This document shows, piece after piece, positions 34,334 through 37,634 of a stretch of 37,634 nt of DNA. A program made the translations under genes and the position numbers. Location of the stretch: assembly GCF_023242365.1 (NCBI RefSeq), contig NZ_JALLIX010000055.1:1-37634 (forward strand). Direction: 5' to 3'. How positions within the stretch are numbered: the stretch's first letter is position 1; every line of letters starts with the position of its first letter. This stretch comes from Pseudomonas sp. MWU13-2100. Lineage in GTDB: Bacteria; Pseudomonadota; Gammaproteobacteria; Pseudomonadales; Pseudomonadaceae. Below the pieces are notes generated by a model. It saw nothing but the letters and a program-made list of their open reading frames with translations. It had not been told where the DNA came from and ran no database searches.

Positions 34334-34362
34334 GAACCTTTTGGTTCCGGGCGTTTTTTTTT
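34328..34362 (+). terminator. Leader terminator before nirB
   Basis: An 11-bp stem (CGCCTGGAACC / GGTTCCGGGCG, one G-T pair), a TTTT loop and a run of nine T. It ends 39 bases before the chosen nirB start. Confidence 0.92.
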
Positions 34363-34401
34363 GCCTTCGAAAAACCGGATTGGCTTTGACGGATGCTTCC
34401 T

Positions 34402-36963
34402 ATGAACAGCTATTCAGCGACCTTGAATACCCGGCCAACGCTGGTGGTGATCGGCAACGGCATGGTGGGTCACCACTGCGTCGAGCAATTGGTCGAGCGC
34501 GGCGCCCTGGCGCAGTATCAGATTCATGTGTTCAGCGAAGAGCCGCAGCGTGCCTATGATCGCGTGCACTTGTCCGAATATTTCAGCGGCCGCGATGCGC
34601 AGGCCCTGGCCCTCGGCGATATCGCGTTGTACCAGACCCTCGGTGTGACCTTGCATCTGGGCCGCCCGGTATTGGAGATTGATCGCGAACGTCGCGAGGT
34701 GATCACCGCCGACGGTTGCCTGGCCTATGACAAGCTGGTGCTGGCCACCGGATCCTTCCCCTTCGTCCCACCGATCGAAGGCGCCGAAGGCGACTCGCGG
34801 CTGGTCTATCGGACCCTGGGCGATCTCGACCGCATTCGCGACGCGTCGAAAAATGCCCGGCGTGGCGTGGTGGTCGGCGGTGGCCTGTTGGGCCTGGAAG
34901 CGGCCAATGCCCTCAAGTCCCTGGGGCTGGAAGCGCATGTGGTGGAGTTCGCGCCACGGCTGATGCCGGTCCAACTGGATGAACAAGGCGGCCAGGCACT
35001 CAAGGACCAGATCGAGGCGCTGGGGGTCAGAGTACATCTGTCCCGTGGTACCCAGTCGATCAGCACCGGCAGTGAATATCGCTACCGGATGAACTTCGCC
35101 GGCGAGGATTTCCTCGAGGCCGACCTGATTGTGTTTTCCGCCGGTATCCGTCCCCAGGATGCGCTGGCCCGGCAGTCTGGCCTGGAGCTCGGCCCGCGTG
35201 GCGGGGTGGCTATCGACAGCCAGTGCGTCAGCAGCGACCCGGACATCTACGCCATCGGCGAGTGCGCGGCCTGGAACGGCGGCATCTTCGGCCTGGTCGC
35301 CCCGGGTTACCAGATGGCCCGCGCGGTCGCCACGCAACTCTGTGGCGAAGACAGCGAGCCGTTCATGGGCGCGGACATGTCGACCAAGCTCAAGTTGCTC
35401 GGTGTCGATGTCGGTTCCATTGGCGATGCCCATGGCGCCACACCAGGCTCACGCAGCTACCGCTTTATCGACGAGGCCAGCGCCAGCTACCGGCGCCTGG
35501 TGGTGTCCGCCGACGGCAAGCGTGCCCTCGGTGCGGTGCTGGTGGGTGACAACAGCTATTACGACACCTTGTTGCAGTACGTCAGCAATGGCATCGACCT
35601 GCCGGCCGATCCCGCCGGTCTGATCCTGCCATTGGGCGAAGCGGCACCGGCCCTGGGCGTGGACGCCTTGCCCGCGACCGCCACCGTGTGTTCCTGCCAT
35701 AACGTCAGCAAAGGAGCGATCTGCTCGGCCATCGACGGCGGTTGCAGCGACCTCGCCGAACTCAAGTCCTGCACCCGCGCGGCCACCGGCTGCGGCGGTT
35801 GTAGCGCACTGCTCAAGCAGGTCTTCGAGCACGAGTTGAGCGCCCGTGGCGTCACGGTGGACAAGAGCCTGTGCGAGCATTTCGCCCATACTCGCCAAGA
35901 GCTGTACGCCATTGTCCGGGTCGAGCGCATCGAATCTTTCGACGCGCTGCTGGCGCGCCACGGCAAGGGCCATGTTGGCTGTGATATCTGCAAGCCGGCG
36001 GTGGGCTCGATCCTCGCTTCGTGCTGGAACCAGCCGATCATGGACCCGGCGTTGGTGCCGTTGCAGGACACCAATGACACCTTCATGGCCAACATGCAGA
36101 AAAACGGCACCTATTCGATCATCCCGCGTATCGCCGGCGGCGAGATCACCCCGGACAAACTGATTGCCCTGGGTGCGGTGGCGAAGAAGTACGATCTGTA
36201 CACCAAGATCACCGGCGGCCAGCGGATCGACCTGTTCGGCGCCCAGTTGCACCAGTTGCCGCAGATCTGGGGCGAGTTGGTGGACGCTGGTTTCGAAACC
36301 GGTCACGGCTACGGCAAATCGCTGCGCACGGTGAAGTCCTGCGTCGGCAGCACCTGGTGCCGTTATGGCGTGCAGGACAGCGTCGCCATGGCCCTGCTGC
36401 TGGAGAACCGCTACAAGGGCGTGCGCGCGCCGCACAAGTTCAAGCTGGCGGTCTCCGGCTGCACCCGTGAATGCGCCGAGGCGCAGAGCAAGGACATTGG
36501 CGTGATCGCTACCGAGAAGGGCTGGAATCTCTACGTCGCCGGCAATGGTGGTATGCGCCCACGGCATGCCGAGCTGTTCGCCACCGATCTCGACGACGCG
36601 ACGTTGCTCCGCTACATCGACCGTTTCCTGATGTTCTACATCCGCACCGCTGACCGTCTGCAGCGCACTTCGGTGTGGCGGGAAAGCCTGGAGGGCGGCC
36701 TCGACTATCTCAAGGCGGTGATCATTGACGACAGCCTGGGCCTGGCCGACGAGTTGGAGGCACAGATGAATCTGCTGATCGACCGTTACCAGTGCGAATG
36801 GGCCAACGCCCTGCAGGACCCGGAGAAGCTCAAGCGCTTCCGCACCTTCGTCAATGAAGCCGGCGGTGATCCTTCCATCCATTTTGTCCAAGAGCGTGGC
36901 CAGCGGCGTCCGGTCCGTGCCCACGAACTGCACCTGATCCCTGTCACCGAGGAGCTGAACTGA
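34402..36963 (+). CDS. nirB: NAD(P)H-dependent nitrite reductase large subunit NirB
   Basis: An 853-residue cytoplasmic siroheme enzyme reducing nitrite to ammonium. The N-terminal FAD/NAD modules carry VVIGNGMVGHHC and VVVGGGLLGLEAANALKSLG. The central BFD-like [2Fe-2S] cysteines lie in CSCHNVSKG and CTRAATGCGGC. The siroheme-[4Fe-4S] ligands are Cys647, 653, 687 and 691 (CVGSTWC..CTREC). The ATG at 34402 is chosen because GGA lies about eight bases upstream; an ATG three codons earlier sits directly on the ribosome site. Expression depends on the sigma-54 promoter and NasT leader. Its stop overlaps the nirD start. Confidence 0.95.
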   Translation: MNSYSATLNTRPTLVVIGNGMVGHHCVEQLVERGALAQYQIHVFSEEPQRAYDRVHLSEYFSGRDAQALALGDIALYQTLGVTLHLGRPVLEIDRERREVITADGCLAYDKLVLATGSFPFVPPIEGAEGDSRLVYRTLGDLDRIRDASKNARRGVVVGGGLLGLEAANALKSLGLEAHVVEFAPRLMPVQLDEQGGQALKDQIEALGVRVHLSRGTQSISTGSEYRYRMNFAGEDFLEADLIVFSAGIRPQDALARQSGLELGPRGGVAIDSQCVSSDPDIYAIGECAAWNGGIFGLVAPGYQMARAVATQLCGEDSEPFMGADMSTKLKLLGVDVGSIGDAHGATPGSRSYRFIDEASASYRRLVVSADGKRALGAVLVGDNSYYDTLLQYVSNGIDLPADPAGLILPLGEAAPALGVDALPATATVCSCHNVSKGAICSAIDGGCSDLAELKSCTRAATGCGGCSALLKQVFEHELSARGVTVDKSLCEHFAHTRQELYAIVRVERIESFDALLARHGKGHVGCDICKPAVGSILASCWNQPIMDPALVPLQDTNDTFMANMQKNGTYSIIPRIAGGEITPDKLIALGAVAKKYDLYTKITGGQRIDLFGAQLHQLPQIWGELVDAGFETGHGYGKSLRTVKSCVGSTWCRYGVQDSVAMALLLENRYKGVRAPHKFKLAVSGCTRECAEAQSKDIGVIATEKGWNLYVAGNGGMRPRHAELFATDLDDATLLRYIDRFLMFYIRTADRLQRTSVWRESLEGGLDYLKAVIIDDSLGLADELEAQMNLLIDRYQCEWANALQDPEKLKRFRTFVNEAGGDPSIHFVQERGQRRPVRAHELHLIPVTEELN

Positions 36964-37334
36964 TGAACATGACCACAGCGGTACGTAGCCAGAACGCCGT
37001 CGAATGGAAAACCCTGTGCGGCCGTGGTGACCTGGTGGCCGATTCCGGCGTGGTGGCCTGGCTCGACGGCGCCCAGGTGGCGCTGTTCCACCTGCCCCAG
37101 GGCGGCGCTGGTGAGCAGGTCTTTGCCATTGATAACCGTGATCCGAAGTCGGGGGCCAATGTGATCGGGCGCGGCATCGTCGGTACGCTGAAGGGCGAGT
37201 TGGTGATCGCCTCGCCTCTGTATAAACAGCACTTCCGTTTGACGGATGGCACCTGTATCGAGTACCCGGAGCAGCGCTTGCGGGTCTGGCCGGTGCGCTT
37301 GAATGGTGATCGGGTGGAGGTGGGGCTGGGCTGA
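36963..37334 (+). CDS. nirD: Nitrite reductase small subunit NirD
   Basis: A 123-residue Rieske-fold small subunit of assimilatory nitrite reductase. It has the fold (WKTLCGRGDLVADSGVVAWL, VFAIDNRDP, IVASPLYKQHFRL) but lacks the CxH..CxxH cluster ligands, as is normal for NirD. The ATG overlaps the nirB TGA by one base (TGATG), so translation is coupled; another ATG lies two codons later. Confidence 0.93.
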   Translation: MNMTTAVRSQNAVEWKTLCGRGDLVADSGVVAWLDGAQVALFHLPQGGAGEQVFAIDNRDPKSGANVIGRGIVGTLKGELVIASPLYKQHFRLTDGTCIEYPEQRLRVWPVRLNGDRVEVGLG

Positions 37335-37346
37335 AGTACAGCGCTA

Positions 37347-37634
37347 TGGTGGGAGCAGGATTTACCGGAGTGCCGGACCGCCGCGAAGAGGCTCTTGATG
37401 CCGTCAAAAGCTTCGCGGGCAAGCTCCGCTCCCACAGTCTTGGGTCGTCTGCGAACGTTCGGTTTGCCCCGGAGATTGTGGGAGCCGGATTCATCCGCGA
37501 AGAGGGCCTCAAGGGCGTCAAAAGCTTCGCGGGCAAGCTCCGCTCCCACAGTCTTGGGTCGTGTGCGAACGTTCGGTTTGCCCCGGAGATTGTGGGAGCC
37601 GGATTCATCCGCGAAGAGGGCCTCAAGGGCGGCG
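37347..37634. repeat. 114-bp REP-based tandem repeat after nirD
   Basis: A unit of 114 bp begins at 37402 and again at 37516 (CGTCAAAAGCTTCGCGGGCA..), nearly identical, and the array continues past the window edge. Each unit carries two inverted REP arms (..AAGCTCCGCTCCCACAG and TTGTGGGAGCCGGATTCATC) separated by a constant spacer containing CGAACGTTCG, itself a palindrome. A degenerate REP copy precedes it at 37349-37398. No gene is visible here. Confidence 0.9.

Overview
The window is high-GC chromosomal DNA of a fluorescent-group Pseudomonas. Three things point there: a complete nicotinate-degradation (nic) cluster whose catalytic residues match my recollection of P. putida KT2440 numbering, a nasST/nasA/nirBD nitrate-assimilation locus, and many Pseudomonas-type REP elements (motif around TGTGGGAGC..GGCTTGCCCGCG). 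There are no tRNA or rRNA genes, no intact insertion sequence and no CRISPR array.

Layout. (1) 1-3.5 kb: the 3' part of an RHS-repeat protein with an AT-richer, unrecognised C-terminal tail. It is followed by the decayed remnant of a second RHS gene on the other strand and a small hypothetical gene. (2) 3.6-7.1 kb: a secreted zinc metalloprotease, a NarL-type response regulator, and a small LuxR-HTH protein. A near-perfect lux-box lies upstream of the LuxR gene at textbook distance from a -10 element. (3) 7.1-20.8 kb: nicotinate catabolism. One minus-strand unit runs nicC-nicD-(repeat block)-nicE-nicF-nicT-nucleoside hydrolase. It is divergent from nicX-nicR and nicA-nicB on the plus strand, and a TetR gene (probably nicS) closes the region. 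NicAB hydroxylates nicotinate, NicC makes 2,5-dihydroxypyridine, NicX opens the ring, NicD deformylates, NicF deaminates and NicE isomerises maleate to fumarate. (4) 20.8-23.5 kb: a 62-bp tandem repeat bracketed by inverted REP arms, a zinc alcohol dehydrogenase and a divergent AraC-type regulator. (5) 23.4-37.3 kb: assimilatory nitrate reduction. The minus strand carries a nitrate reductase fused to a flavoprotein reductase, nasS, nasT, a nitrate MFS transporter, a PP2C-kinase fusion and a siroheme-pathway methyltransferase. nirB-nirD runs divergently on the plus strand. The window ends in a 114-bp REP-based tandem repeat.

The most striking regulatory structure is repeated three times, in front of the nitrate transporter, the nitrate reductase and nirB. 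Each copy has a sigma-54 -24/-12 promoter and then two hairpins with six-base loops (AACGNC, then AAAGNC, both A1/G4 as ANTAR proteins require). The second hairpin overlaps the 5' arm of an intrinsic terminator. This is the expected target of NasT, encoded between them, and implies that nitrogen limitation (NtrC/sigma-54) and nitrate (NasS-NasT antitermination) jointly control all three transcription units. Function statements about families come from general knowledge; no database search was run.
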